The notes: generated by a model from the sequence alone, not told the origin. Shown: positions 45,067 through 54,428, numbered from the stretch's first letter. The stretch: DNA of 64,000 nt from Flagellimonas profundi (GCF_017313275.1 NZ_JAFLNM010000001.1:992001-1056000); one strand, 5' to 3'. Program-made: numbers and translations.

Positions 45067-45177
45067 AAAGGCCCCAAATTGATCAAGTTTAAAATCTTGG
45101 GTATTTAAAATTATTTACTCAATACTTGCCCAGTGCGAAATATTTCAAATTCGTAATTCGCATAAATTAAAGGGGTT

Positions 45178-45213
45178 AAGAAGAATCTTCTTCCAAGGAT
45201 TGATTTAACTTTG
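45178..45213 (+). promoter_or_regulatory. Promoter region of the thioesterase gene
   Basis: TAACTTTG at 45206-45213 matches TAnnTTTG and is 26 bp before the ATG. A perfect 6-bp inverted repeat AAGAAG-AAT-CTTCTT (45178-45192) sits where the -33 region would be and may be an operator. No TTG at optimal spacing. Confidence 0.45.
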
Positions 45214-45238
45214 CATTAGAATTCTAAACGTTTCAACT

Positions 45239-45658
45239 ATGCGATTTCATTCACGAAAATGGGTAAAACCAGGGGATTTGAATGCCAATGGAACTCTTTT
45301 TGGAGGGAAGGTATTGGCCTGGATTGATGAAGAGGCTGCATTGTATAGCATTATACAACTTGAGAACAAAAAAATCGTAACAAAATATATGTCCGAAATC
45401 AATTTTATGAGCACTGCCCGAGAGGGGGACATCATAGAAATTGGTATCGAAGTCATAAAATTCGGGGTCACCTCAATTTCACTCAACTGTGAAGTTAGAA
45501 ATAAGATGACCCACGAAAGTATTGTCACGGTAGACAATATTATTATGGTCAATTTGGATGATAATGGTAATCCCAAGGCCCACGGCAAAACGAAGATAGA
45601 ATACGTTAAGGACCGTTTGGCCAAAAAGGAAAAAGAAGAGCAAAAAGCTACTTCTTAG
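45239..45658 (+). CDS. Acyl-CoA thioesterase, hotdog fold
   Basis: A 139-aa thioesterase of the cytosolic acyl-CoA hydrolase (YciA-like) group. It shows NANGTLFGGKVLAWIDEEAAL, with the catalytic Asp in the long helix, and the conserved REGDIIEIGIEVIKFGVTSIS strands. It ends with a Lys/Glu-rich tail. Hydrolyses acyl-CoA to free acid and CoA. It is convergent with the dipeptidase gene, overlapping by 4 bp. Confidence 0.9.
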   Translation: MRFHSRKWVKPGDLNANGTLFGGKVLAWIDEEAALYSIIQLENKKIVTKYMSEINFMSTAREGDIIEIGIEVIKFGVTSISLNCEVRNKMTHESIVTVDNIIMVNLDDNGNPKAHGKTKIEYVKDRLAKKEKEEQKATS

Positions 45659-46938
45659 CCCATGGTTTTGGCTACGGCCTGAACCTCGTCCAGTACCCGC
45701 AACAAGTTGCCACCCCATAATTTGGCTATTTCTTCTTCGGTATAGCCTCTTTTTACCAGTTCCAAGGTTACGTTGAAGGTTTCGGATGCATCCGACCATC
45801 CTTCGATGCCACCGCCTCCGTCAAAATCGGAACTGATGCCCACGTGGTCAATCCCAATCAAATCCACCATATAGTCTATGTGGTCCACAAAATCGGAAAC
45901 GCTAACTGCAGGTGGCACATTGGGGTCAGTTTCTGCCATATCTTCGCCAACATTTCTAATTTTTCGGTAGTTGGCAAAGAATTCTTCGCGCTGCTCGTCC
46001 GTTAAAGAACCAAATTGAGAACGTTCGTACCAAGTAACACCCAAGGAGTCGGCCACTTTTTTATAGATTTCTGTCATGTAGGCAGCACGGGCTTCGTGTT
46101 TTTCAGTATTCAAGTAAGAACTAAAGGCTACGGTCTGCACAACCCCTCCATTTTCTTTCAAAAGCATTAATTGCTCGTCGTCCAAGTTACGGCTATGGCC
46201 GCAAAGTGCTCTGGCGGAAGAGTGTGAAGCAATGATCGGGGCTTTGGTAAGTTCGATCATTTGTTTCATGGCTTCTTTGGACGGGTGGGAAACATCGATC
46301 ATTATTCCCACACGGTTCATTTCTGCAACGGCCTTCTTACCAAGTTCGCTCAATCCATCGTGAAGCCAAACACTGTCTCGCTCTCCTGTGTTGGAGTCGC
46401 TCAACTGGCTATGTCCATTGTGAGCAAGGGACATATAGCGGGCACCGCGTTGCTGGTATTCTTCAATTTTAGAGAGGTCTTCGCCAATAGGATATGCATT
46501 CTCCACACCGATCATGGCCGCTTTTTTTCCAGCCGACACAATTCTTCTCACATCGTCGGAAGTAAGTGCCAATTCAATTTGATCCGGAGCAATTTCCTCA
46601 CATAACTTATGTATGGCCTCAAATTTGGAGATTGCGTTTTCCGAAGCTTTGGCATAACCTTCGGTAGTTAGGGTGTCCTGGCCGGTGTACACCACCAACC
46701 AAGCTACATCCAAACCACCTTCTTTCATTTTGGGAAGGTTGACTTGGGTGTCCAAGTTTTGGGTATAGTTGATACTGTCCGTAAAATTTTGAACGTTGAT
46801 GTCATCATGCGTGTCAATCGTAATCACGGAATCGTGAATCCGTTGGGCTTTTTCTTCCAAGGTTTCGGTCTTTTCTTGTTTTTTTTCTCCGCAGGAGATA
46901 AATAACGTAATGCTTAGGAGTAGATAAAAATATTTCAT
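45655..46938 (-). CDS. Membrane dipeptidase family lipoprotein
   Basis: A 427-aa zinc dipeptidase (renal dipeptidase/peptidase M19). A lipoprotein signal MKYFYLLLSITLFISC has its lipid-anchor Cys at residue 16. Metal-site motifs are intact: TIDTHDDIN (HxD), MIGVENAYP (bridging Glu), DVSHPS and ASHSSARALCGHSRN. ATG 46938 is chosen because the signal peptide starts there; the longer frame is not credible. It probably works at the outer membrane or periplasm on dipeptides, including D-residue ones. Confidence 0.9.
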   Translation of the reverse strand: MKYFYLLLSITLFISCGEKKQEKTETLEEKAQRIHDSVITIDTHDDINVQNFTDSINYTQNLDTQVNLPKMKEGGLDVAWLVVYTGQDTLTTEGYAKASENAISKFEAIHKLCEEIAPDQIELALTSDDVRRIVSAGKKAAMIGVENAYPIGEDLSKIEEYQQRGARYMSLAHNGHSQLSDSNTGERDSVWLHDGLSELGKKAVAEMNRVGIMIDVSHPSKEAMKQMIELTKAPIIASHSSARALCGHSRNLDDEQLMLLKENGGVVQTVAFSSYLNTEKHEARAAYMTEIYKKVADSLGVTWYERSQFGSLTDEQREEFFANYRKIRNVGEDMAETDPNVPPAVSVSDFVDHIDYMVDLIGIDHVGISSDFDGGGGIEGWSDASETFNVTLELVKRGYTEEEIAKLWGGNLLRVLDEVQAVAKTMG

Positions 46939-47038
46939 GGTTGGCTTTTTACACATACAAATAAAGCAATTTGACAACAAAATACGAATGCTACGGAACA
47001 ATAAATTGTAATCCCTAGGTATTATCAACATTTTTAGA

Positions 47039-47842
47039 ATGATTAATAACCTTTATAGCAATAAGTTGAGAACACGTGAACTGTTAACATATCTAGAAAA
47101 GTTGGAAATCGGATTGAGCTCGTTCTCCTATGAAGAATTGGGTGTGGTTGAGGCCGGAGAGCTCAAAAAATCCTTTGAAGTCTTTAAAACAGGACTGGAG
47201 AATAAGGTTTTTGGTGTTTCTGAAATGAAACAGCTCGAAAGCATCTACAAAAAAGTAGGTATTCAAAGTCTTGACACCAAAGACTCCGACCAAAACTGTA
47301 GTGTTAAACTTTTATCGTTGATTCAGGCCTTGGAAGGGACACCCCTTTCCAAAGATCAGCAAGAAATAGTAGAAGAATTAAAAAAACTGGTGCAGCAAAC
47401 AGCTGAAAAAGATCAAGGTCAGCGTAAAGATACAGAGCGTATGTCCGATTTTGAATTTATAGAAAAAAGCCTTCAGGCTGGGTTTTCCTCTCAAAGTGTT
47501 GACCTGCAACCTGTTTTGGAGGACTGTATGGGGCAAATGGAATTGTTGGAAGAACTGGTGCGCATGTTCAAACAAAATATTTTTGAGTTTATTGGTAGTG
47601 CCAAAGTCAATCTGATCAACAAAAACTTTACGGAACTGGAACTTTCATGCCAAAAAATCATACCATCACTTCGAATGATGAAGGCTTATGGTCTTTTGGA
47701 AGTTATCCAACAGGTTTCAAGATTGTGTAAAACGGACAAAGATGTAAAGCATCTTAATTTTCTGTACGACCAGTTTCTGCAAGAATATCCACGTATTCAG
47801 GAGCAGATAGATTTTGAAATGGAAATATTCAGAACTATGTAA
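47039..47842 (+). CDS. Protein with HPt-like domain lacking the histidine
   Basis: A 267-aa helical protein. Residues about 165-260 fit a histidine-phosphotransfer bundle (MELLEELVRMFKQNIFEFIG, then ELSCQKIIPSLRMMKAYGLL). The position of the phosphorylatable His in the usual AHKLKxS motif is Q205, so phosphotransfer is not possible. It may be a decoy binding surface for receivers. It precedes another unknown gene by 12 bp. The N-terminal part has no recognised domain. Confidence 0.6.
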   Translation: MINNLYSNKLRTRELLTYLEKLEIGLSSFSYEELGVVEAGELKKSFEVFKTGLENKVFGVSEMKQLESIYKKVGIQSLDTKDSDQNCSVKLLSLIQALEGTPLSKDQQEIVEELKKLVQQTAEKDQGQRKDTERMSDFEFIEKSLQAGFSSQSVDLQPVLEDCMGQMELLEELVRMFKQNIFEFIGSAKVNLINKNFTELELSCQKIIPSLRMMKAYGLLEVIQQVSRLCKTDKDVKHLNFLYDQFLQEYPRIQEQIDFEMEIFRTM

Positions 47843-47854
47843 AATACCCTGACC

Positions 47855-48214
47855 ATGGCAAGCAAAGAACTTCCAAAGTACCTACAAAGTATATTTTATC
47901 CATTATTTCAGCATGCCAAGGATATGGAGTGCCGATTAATGTTGATGGATGAAATGCTGGAAGTGGGGGATAGGAAAGAAATCCCTTTTCTTGCCGAACT
48001 GGAGTCTCATGACAACCCCAAAATAAGTAATAAAGCTTTTGAAATAAAAAAGGAATTGCAATCCAAACTTGGTGTAATGTCCAATACAGAGAGAAGAAGG
48101 TTGCCGATGAACCTTTGCTTTATCTACGATGAATTTAATATAAGGCCAAGTAAAGTTGATAAGGACCTTGACTTTGAAGTTGAACTGGACATTTTAAATA
48201 TGAAAAAAGAATAG
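47855..48214 (+). CDS. Conserved helical protein, unknown
   Basis: A 119-aa charged helical protein (MASKELPKYLQSIFYPLF; NPKISNKAFEIKKELQSKLG), probably a HEAT-like helical pair or adaptor. It is coupled to the HPt-like gene. No catalytic motif or membrane segment seen; function unknown. Confidence 0.6.
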   Translation: MASKELPKYLQSIFYPLFQHAKDMECRLMLMDEMLEVGDRKEIPFLAELESHDNPKISNKAFEIKKELQSKLGVMSNTERRRLPMNLCFIYDEFNIRPSKVDKDLDFEVELDILNMKKE

Positions 48215-48322
48215 GACTACACCACTCAAAATAGGATGTACACCACATTTCTTGGTTATGGAATAATCTTTAAAATGAAATAACGTTATACCTAAAACCC
48301 CGAACAAAAACCAAAGATTATC

Positions 48323-48421
48323 ATGTTATACGACACCTACGGAGAAGAGTATTTGGCCTTTTTACAAGAACTGAACGAAATTTTGACAGTTAACGAGCTT
48401 GCCGAACTTGATTACCTATAG
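48323..48421 (+). CDS. Micro-ORF A (32 aa)
   Basis: MLYDTYGEEYLAFLQELNEI, then LTVNELAELDYL. It shares the pattern Y-L-x-F-[IL]-Q-[ED]-L-x-[ED]-[IL]-L-T with the next micro-ORF 27 bp downstream. Both lie in the otherwise empty 410-bp interval before rpoD's terminator. Acidic amphipathic helix predicted. Paralogy of the pair is the main reason to take it as real. Confidence 0.4.
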   Translation: MLYDTYGEEYLAFLQELNEILTVNELAELDYL

Positions 48422-48448
48422 TAGACAACCACCCCAAAACTTGTTACC

Positions 48449-48550
48449 ATGAAAAACAATAACAAAGAAAACACAGCTTATTTGAATTTTATTCAAGATT
48501 TGAAAGACCTGCTCACTGATTTTGATATTAGTCTTTTGAGCAAACCATGA
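48449..48550 (+). CDS. Micro-ORF B (33 aa), paralogue of A
   Basis: MKNNNKENTAYLNFIQDLKD, then LLTDFDISLLSKP. It aligns with micro-ORF A over AYLNFIQDLKDLLT versus EYLAFLQELNEILT. It is followed 20 bp later by a strong terminator, as a last gene of a transcript would be. Function unknown. Confidence 0.4.
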   Translation: MKNNNKENTAYLNFIQDLKDLLTDFDISLLSKP

Positions 48551-48570
48551 TGTTTAAGTTTATATCATAA

Positions 48571-48605
48571 AAAAGGGGATGCTGTTGTCAACATCCCCTT
48601 TTTTA
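48571..48605. terminator. Bidirectional terminator between the micro-ORFs and rpoD
   Basis: The stem AAAAGGGGATG / CATCCCCTTTT has a 10-nt loop that can itself pair (TTG/CAA), with A-rich and T-rich flanks on either side. It can end both the rightward micro-ORFs and leftward rpoD. Confidence 0.75.
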
Positions 48606-48624
48606 TTTTCAGCAGTTTAATATC

Positions 48625-49488
48625 TTATCCTAAATAAGATTTCAAAATTTTACTTTTTGAGGTGTGCCTCAATTTTCTAATTGCCTTTTCACGGATCTGT
48701 CTCACACGCTCCCTGGTTAAATCAAAGGTAGTACCGATTTCTTCCAAGGTCATGGATGGTTGGTCACCAATCCCATAATAGAGCCTGACCACATCTGCTT
48801 CTCTTGGCGACAAGGTATCCAAAGCCCTGTTTATTTCGGTATTCAAAGACTGGTGCATTAAGCCTTTATCCGGTTTTGGCGAGTCGCCGGCATTCAGTAC
48901 ATCATATAAATTGGATGTTTCCCCTTCTTTTAGCGGAGCATCCATGGACACGTGACGCCCAGTATTCTTTAATGATTGTTTTACTTCGGAAACCGTCATA
49001 TCCAATTCTTTGGCAATCTCTTCTGGAGATGGTGGACGCTCATGGGCTTGTTCCAAGTAAGAGAAGGTCTTTTTTATCTTGTTGATGGACCCGATCTTGT
49101 TCAAGGGAAGTCGAACCACACGGGATTGCTCTGCCAAGGCCTGCAGAATGGACTGGCGTATCCACCAAACCGCATAGGAAATAAACTTAAAACCACGGGT
49201 TTCATCAAAACGTTTGGCCGCTTTTACCAGCCCAACATTACCTTCGTTGATCAAATCCGGCAATTTTAGTCCTTGGTTTTGGTATTGCTTTGCCACGGAG
49301 ACCACAAACCTGAGGTTGGCATTGGTCAATTTTTCCAAAGCAGCTTGGTCACCGGCCCTGATCTTCTGTGCTAGCTCAACTTCTTCCTGCGCAGTGATCA
49401 AATCGATCTTACTGATGTCCTGCAAGTATTTGTCAAGTGATTTAGATTCTCGGTTCGTGACCTGTTTGATGATTTTTAGCTGCCTCAT
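48625..49488 (-). CDS. rpoD: RNA polymerase primary sigma factor RpoD, Bacteroidota short form
   Basis: A 287-aa sigma-70 factor. Region 1.2 starts [16 protein letters not shown]; region 2 has [30 protein letters not shown] and [13 protein letters not shown]; region 4 has [19 protein letters not shown]. Region 1.1 and the large non-conserved insertion are missing, as usual in Bacteroidota, whose primary sigma reads TAnnTTTG promoters. ATG 49488 ([15 protein letters not shown]) is the conserved start; the frame extends 12 codons upstream. Confidence 0.93.
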   Translation of the reverse strand: MRQLKIIKQVTNRESKSLDKYLQDISKIDLITAQEEVELAQKIRAGDQAALEKLTNANLRFVVSVAKQYQNQGLKLPDLINEGNVGLVKAAKRFDETRGFKFISYAVWWIRQSILQALAEQSRVVRLPLNKIGSINKIKKTFSYLEQAHERPPSPEEIAKELDMTVSEVKQSLKNTGRHVSMDAPLKEGETSNLYDVLNAGDSPKPDKGLMHQSLNTEINRALDTLSPREADVVRLYYGIGDQPSMTLEEIGTTFDLTRERVRQIREKAIRKLRHTSKSKILKSYLG

Positions 49489-49660
49489 TCTAATATCTGG
49501 TTTTCTAGTGTTATAAGCTATCATTATACATTATAATCTCCATTTTTCCAAGTCGAAAATGTTATTCTTATCAAAATGTTATGAGCAAATAAGGAATCTG
49601 TGTCAAAAAGGGGTCAATTTTTAATTGTTGATACAATTTTGATATAAAAGCCTCCGAGTA

Positions 49661-49692
49661 TTGGTCTCAAGCACAAAAAACCGCTAATTTTG
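49661..49692 (+). promoter_or_regulatory. Promoter of the helicase gene
   Basis: TTG at 49661-49663, a 21-bp spacer and TAATTTTG at 49685-49692: a full match to the Bacteroidota consensus, 40 bp before the TTG start codon. Confidence 0.6.
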
Positions 49693-49731
49693 TAGGGTTT
49701 TTTATTTAAGAATCCATAACGCATTTTCCCT

Positions 49732-51243
49732 TTGGAGGTAAACAAAGAAATCAAGAAGAAAACATTATACGATTACCAGGAAGAAGACCTGAATAAAATC
49801 TTTACCCAGCTGGACAAGCTTCCGGAGGGCACCAACATTTTGTACCAATTGCCCACGGGTGGTGGTAAAACCGTGGTGTTTTCTGAGATTGCCCGACGGT
49901 TTATTGAGCGTACGGGGAAAAAAGTAATGGTGCTGACGCACCGTATTGAGCTCAGTAAACAAACCTCTAAAATGCTGAAAGGCTTCGGAGTGGCCAACAA
50001 GGTCATCAATAGTGAAGTAAAGGAACTTTACGATCAAGATGATTACATGTGCTTTGTGGCCATGGTGGAAACTTTGAACAATCGACTGCAGGAAGAAAAG
50101 GTGAAAATCAACAATATCGGCTTGGTGATCATCGATGAGGCCCACTATAATTCTTTTAGAAAGCTGTTTAAGTACTTTGATAAATCCACCATTTTGGGCG
50201 TAACGGCAACCCCGCTGAGTTCCAACATCAAACTCCCGATGAAGGATAACTACAAGCACTTGATCATTGGCGAATCCATACAATCGTTGATCAATAAAAA
50301 TTTCCTGGCCAAGGCCAATCTTTACAATTACGATGTAAGCCTGCGCACCCTAAAACTGGGCATCAACGGGGATTATACCGTAAAATCATCGGACGAGTTT
50401 TATAGTGCTCACAGCATGTTGGGCAAATTGCTGACAGCCTACGAGGAAATTGCCAAAGGCACCAAAACGCTTATTTTCAATAACGGTATCAATACGTCCC
50501 TTTACGTGTACGAGACCTTTAAAAAGGCTGGGTACAACGTAAGGCACTTGGACAATAAAAACACGGCGACCGAACGGAAAGAGATTTTAGAGTGGTTTGC
50601 CGAAACCCCGGATGCTATTTTGACCTCGGTAAGTATCTTGACTACTGGCTTTGATGAACCAACGGTAGAAAGCATCATATTGAACAGGGCTACTCGATCG
50701 CTTACATTATATTTTCAAATGATCGGTAGGGGATCCAGGGTTTTGCCGAATAAAAATGAGTTCAATGTAATAGATATGGGTAATAATATTGCCCGTTTTG
50801 GACCATGGGATGCACCGGTGGATTGGCAAGAAATCTTTCATTTTCCAGATTTTTATTTGGAGAATATCAAGAATGATGAAGAAATCGAACGGGAATTTGT
50901 TTACGAGATGCCCGAAGAACTTCGTGCCAAGTTTAGCAAGTCCGACAACATCTCCTTCGATGTGAAAGAGGAATACAAGAAAATCTTTGCACAAGGCAAA
51001 AAATCCAAGCTCGTATTGGAAAAAAGTATAGAACAGCATGCCCAGATTTGCGTGGAGAATAGCGAGGATGTATTCGATGCCCGTATTTTAGCCAAGGAGT
51101 TGAAGGATGAAATTCAATATCGAGTAAAACAGTACTCCTATTGTATTATGAACAATACCAAAAACTACAAGGAGTGGTTAGAGGAGGACTATGAGCGAAA
51201 ACTGCGTTCCAGCATCTCCAAAATGTTCGCGGCGAAAATGTAA
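49732..51243 (+). CDS. DEAD/DEAH-box superfamily 2 helicase
   Basis: A 503-aa SF2 helicase. The Q-like LYDYQEEDL start is followed by Walker A QLPTGGGKTVV (39-49), motif Ia LTHRIEL, DEAH in VIIDEAHYNS, GVTATPL, and domain 2 with STTGFDEPTVESIILNRATRSLTLYFQMIGRGSR-type arginine fingers. It resembles the core of type III restriction/UvrB-like helicases, but no nuclease is attached. No ATG precedes the conserved start, so TTG 49732 (or ATT 49723) must be used. Confidence 0.88.
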   Translation: MEVNKEIKKKTLYDYQEEDLNKIFTQLDKLPEGTNILYQLPTGGGKTVVFSEIARRFIERTGKKVMVLTHRIELSKQTSKMLKGFGVANKVINSEVKELYDQDDYMCFVAMVETLNNRLQEEKVKINNIGLVIIDEAHYNSFRKLFKYFDKSTILGVTATPLSSNIKLPMKDNYKHLIIGESIQSLINKNFLAKANLYNYDVSLRTLKLGINGDYTVKSSDEFYSAHSMLGKLLTAYEEIAKGTKTLIFNNGINTSLYVYETFKKAGYNVRHLDNKNTATERKEILEWFAETPDAILTSVSILTTGFDEPTVESIILNRATRSLTLYFQMIGRGSRVLPNKNEFNVIDMGNNIARFGPWDAPVDWQEIFHFPDFYLENIKNDEEIEREFVYEMPEELRAKFSKSDNISFDVKEEYKKIFAQGKKSKLVLEKSIEQHAQICVENSEDVFDARILAKELKDEIQYRVKQYSYCIMNNTKNYKEWLEEDYERKLRSSISKMFAAKM

Positions 51244-51286
51244 GGCAGATTTTTGAATGGGTCGATTTCTTGACACATAGAGCTAT

Positions 51287-51378
51287 CATCCTGAGCGCAG
51301 TCCAAAGTGCATCGAAATGGCTTTGATTATTGAATTTACACTTAGTACTTTTACCCTTTTCCCTTGTACCTGTAATTT
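51287..51378. repeat. Intergenic repeat-like sequences
   Basis: TCATCCTGAGCGCAGTCC at 51287-51304 resembles an intergenic repeat common in Bacteroidota genomes (recalled, not searched). A second stretch, 51338-51378, is rich in CTTAGTAC, TTTTACCC and CCTTGTACC and has the same composition as the right flank of the decayed four-helix-bundle gene at 22095-22136. No gene remains between them. Confidence 0.4.
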
Positions 51379-51381
51379 AAC

Positions 51382-52617
51382 ATGTCAAAAAAACTGCTCG
51401 TCATTGGTTATGTTTGGCCAGAGCCCACAACAACGGCTGCGGGATGCCGCATGCAACAGCTATTGGAAGCATTATTAACTTTTGGTTACCAGATTACCTT
51501 TGCCAGTACGGCCAGTAAAACCAAGTACAGTCTGGATTTGGAAAAAATGGGAATCACCGAAGCTGCCATACAGCTCAACCATTCCAGTTTTGATGACTTT
51601 GTGAAGGAACTTTCTCCCCACCTTGTGCTTTTCGATCGTTTTATGGTCGAAGAACAATTTGGCTGGAGAGTGGCGGAATTTGCCCCTCAGGCCATTCGAA
51701 TTCTCAATACGGAAGACCTCCACGCTTTGCGAAAGGCTAGGGAAGAGAACCACAAAAAAGGAAAACCCTTTGAGATTGATGATTGGAAAAACCATCCCAT
51801 GACTTTACGGGAGACGGCCAGTATGTATCGTTGTGACCTAAGTTTGATGATTTCCACGTACGAAATGGAAATTTTACAACAAGAACTCCATATTCCATCG
51901 GAATTGTTGCTGCATTTGCCTTTTATGGTAGATGTTTCGGCCACATCCAAAGACCAATTTGTACCGTTTGAAGCTAGAAAAGGTTTTGTCAGCATTGGCA
52001 ATGGCAAACACGCACCCAATATTGATGCGGTCAAAGTGCTGAAGCAAGAGATTTGGCCCAGAGTGCGGAAGCAACTGCCAAATGCGGAAATCCATATTTA
52101 TGGCGCATATTTGCCACAACAAGTGAATGAAATGCACCATCCCAAATCAGGGTTCTATATTGAAGGTTGGGCAAAAAATGTGAATACTGTACTGGAAAAT
52201 GCAAGAGCAGTATTGGCCCCTTTGCAGTTTGGTGCAGGCATCAAAGGCAAATTATTGGATGCAATGCGGGCAGGCACTCCTAGCGTCACAACAAAGATAG
52301 GAGCAGAGGGCATGCATGGCGACCTACCTTGGAATGGAACCATTGCGGATGATTGGGATGAATTTGCCCAAGCTGCGGTGGAATTGCACCAAGGTCAAGA
52401 ACTATGGGAAAAAGCCCAAAAACAGGGTATTGAATTGCTTCGAACTTTTTATGATAAACAAATTTTGCAGGACCAACTTAAAGAGCAGGTACAACAACTA
52501 AGCAAATCTTTAGAAACCCATCGTCAGCAAAATTTTATAGGGAGATTATTACAGCACCAAACAATGTCCAGCACCAAGTATATGGCCAAATGGATCGAGA
52601 AAAAGAATAGGGGTTAA
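51382..52617 (+). CDS. Glycosyltransferase, GT4-like
   Basis: A 411-aa GT-B fold glycosyltransferase. The N-terminal part starts KKLLVIGYVWPEPTTTAAGCRM, typical of this flavobacterial group. The C-terminal donor-binding domain has SIGNGKHAPNIDAVKVL, IEGWAKNVNTVLENARAVLAP and GAGIKGKLLDAMRAGTPSVTT. The final 40 residues are a helical extension. Donor and acceptor unknown; envelope polysaccharide is a reasonable guess. Confidence 0.82.
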   Translation: MSKKLLVIGYVWPEPTTTAAGCRMQQLLEALLTFGYQITFASTASKTKYSLDLEKMGITEAAIQLNHSSFDDFVKELSPHLVLFDRFMVEEQFGWRVAEFAPQAIRILNTEDLHALRKAREENHKKGKPFEIDDWKNHPMTLRETASMYRCDLSLMISTYEMEILQQELHIPSELLLHLPFMVDVSATSKDQFVPFEARKGFVSIGNGKHAPNIDAVKVLKQEIWPRVRKQLPNAEIHIYGAYLPQQVNEMHHPKSGFYIEGWAKNVNTVLENARAVLAPLQFGAGIKGKLLDAMRAGTPSVTTKIGAEGMHGDLPWNGTIADDWDEFAQAAVELHQGQELWEKAQKQGIELLRTFYDKQILQDQLKEQVQQLSKSLETHRQQNFIGRLLQHQTMSSTKYMAKWIEKKNRG

Positions 52618-52654
52618 TGCATTGCCCTCCCTATACACTTAATTATCTGGGACG

Positions 52655-53044
52655 TCAATCCAGCAATTGGTCTGTAATGATCAAGGTGTATTCAAATGCA
52701 TTTTCCATGGGTTCGTTCAAAATCCATGATTCGTCGTCAATAGGATTTTGTTCATACCTCAAGAAAAAATCATCGTTTTCCGAGCTGTATATTTTAATGC
52801 TCTCAAACAAGAGGGATTCAGACGGCATTACGGAAATGGTTTCGGTATTAAGGGTGGACCCAATGGTAATTGAAGATTGCTTCGCTATTTCCGTAATTTG
52901 ATTGGAATCATCAATTAAAAACAAATCGGTATCGGTACTGTTTTCAATACTATAATAGGTCTCAAATCCAGAGTCAACAAAGTCGTCTTCACATTGAAAC
53001 GCCATCAAAAATGGGAACAGGAGCAATAGAAATACTTTTTTCAT
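52655..53044 (-). CDS. Putative secreted/lipoprotein, unknown
   Basis: A 129-aa protein with a signal-like start MKKVFLLLLFPFLMAFQCED. The Cys at residue 18 is followed by acidic residues, as in many flavobacterial lipoproteins, but AFQC is not a standard lipobox. The mature part is acidic (DDFVDSG; SSENDDFFLRYE) and beta-rich. Function unknown. Convergent with the glycosyltransferase gene. Confidence 0.65.
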   Translation of the reverse strand: MKKVFLLLLFPFLMAFQCEDDFVDSGFETYYSIENSTDTDLFLIDDSNQITEIAKQSSITIGSTLNTETISVMPSESLLFESIKIYSSENDDFFLRYEQNPIDDESWILNEPMENAFEYTLIITDQLLD

Positions 53045-53098
53045 AGCTTTTTTCCATATAAAGTTAAATCTATTCCTAAAAGTTAGGTTGGACTTATG

Positions 53099-54412
53099 TT
53101 ATTCCTTTGTAAACTTTACGGTGGTTCCGCGTTGCTTAAAAAGCATGGTGTGCTCTTCTGGATCAAAGGTCATGTTGATGCCTGCTGGAATAAACTCAAA
53201 CTCATTTTCATCTATAGCTTCCAATGTAAATGCTGGCTGGCCCGTAGCTCTTCCTTTTAACACACCTTTTTCCACGGTTATTGTTATATCCAAAGGAAAT
53301 TCGCGAGCGGAATATATGCCAACATAAACCTCCAATTGTTCCGGGGTCACTTCGTAGGTGTTAAACTCGGGCATTTCAAAATCTTCATTATAAACGGTGC
53401 TTAAAAGCGCAATGGCTATATCGTTGGTGACCATATTGGCCCCATTCGAGGTCATGGCGAAAGTGACATCACCATCGTCAAAATGTCCGAATATGGAAGA
53501 AAAACCATCAATACCACCTGTGTGACCATAGCTGGTTCGTCCATCAAAAGGAAAACGGAACAATCCCAATCCGTAACCCTCTTGAATGTTCTTCATTTGT
53601 TCCACATACTCCATGCTGAGCAGGTCACCACCAAAAAGGGCATGACCGAATTTAACAATGTCCGTTGGATTTGAAACTATGGCACCTGCCCCTACGGGAA
53701 TGGACATATCGGTCTCTGGTTGTTCCTGCCAACTATCCAGATACATGTACGACTTGCATTCGTTGTCCTTTGCTCCAATTTTACCGCCAACATAGGTGTC
53801 TGTAAGTTCCAAAGGTTCGGTGATATATTTTTGTAATAATGATGCGTACGGTTTTCCCGTGCTTTTCTCCAAAATATACGTCAACAACACAAAATTGGAG
53901 TTGCTGTACTGAAATTTGCTGTCTGGTTCAAAATCACTGCCTGCTTTTACAATTATTTCAACCATTTCGTCCTCCGTTTTCGGTTGTGTCATGTAAGTCA
54001 TGTATACAAAATCATCGGTAATATTGTGTATGCCGCTCCGGTTCCCCAGCATTTGTTCAATGGTGATATTAGCTGCATTGGGCACTTCAGGGAAAAAATC
54101 ATCCAATGTTTGGTCCAAAGCCAGTTTACCTGCTGCTACAGCCTTAAATACAAGTACTGTGGTGAACGTTTTGGAAATGGAACCAATTCTATATCTGGAA
54201 TTGGAAGTTGCCTTGGTTTCAGAAGCCATATCGCAATAGCCCACAGACCTTGTATAGACCAATTCCCCATTTTTAGAAACGGCGACACTTCCCATAAACT
54301 TGTCGTTTTCCTCAAGAAGATCAAAATATTGATTTAGTTTGACGGAATCGAACTCTTGCGACCACGCCAAACAGCTTAAAAACAATAAGCCTGATACTAT
54401 CCAATTTTTCAT
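53099..54412 (-). CDS. Serine hydrolase, beta-lactamase class C-like
   Basis: A 437-aa periplasmic enzyme. The signal peptide ends near LAWSQ. Catalytic SxxK is S78-I-S-K81 in YRIGSISKTFTT; the tyrosine motif is Y169-S-N in FQYSNSNFVLL; HTGG serves as the third motif. A C-terminal lipocalin-like domain (about 335-437) follows. Such proteins are usually peptidases or esterases acting on D-amino-acid peptides rather than true beta-lactamases. Position next to a D-aminoacylase relative supports D-amino-acid metabolism. Confidence 0.85.
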   Translation of the reverse strand: MKNWIVSGLLFLSCLAWSQEFDSVKLNQYFDLLEENDKFMGSVAVSKNGELVYTRSVGYCDMASETKATSNSRYRIGSISKTFTTVLVFKAVAAGKLALDQTLDDFFPEVPNAANITIEQMLGNRSGIHNITDDFVYMTYMTQPKTEDEMVEIIVKAGSDFEPDSKFQYSNSNFVLLTYILEKSTGKPYASLLQKYITEPLELTDTYVGGKIGAKDNECKSYMYLDSWQEQPETDMSIPVGAGAIVSNPTDIVKFGHALFGGDLLSMEYVEQMKNIQEGYGLGLFRFPFDGRTSYGHTGGIDGFSSIFGHFDDGDVTFAMTSNGANMVTNDIAIALLSTVYNEDFEMPEFNTYEVTPEQLEVYVGIYSAREFPLDITITVEKGVLKGRATGQPAFTLEAIDENEFEFIPAGINMTFDPEEHTMLFKQRGTTVKFTKE

Positions 54413-54428
54413 ATACAACGGTTAGTGT

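Noticed and set aside
45479..46605. Long antisense frames within the thioesterase and dipeptidase genes
   Set aside because: Both lie over genes with intact catalytic motifs; no independent coding signal.
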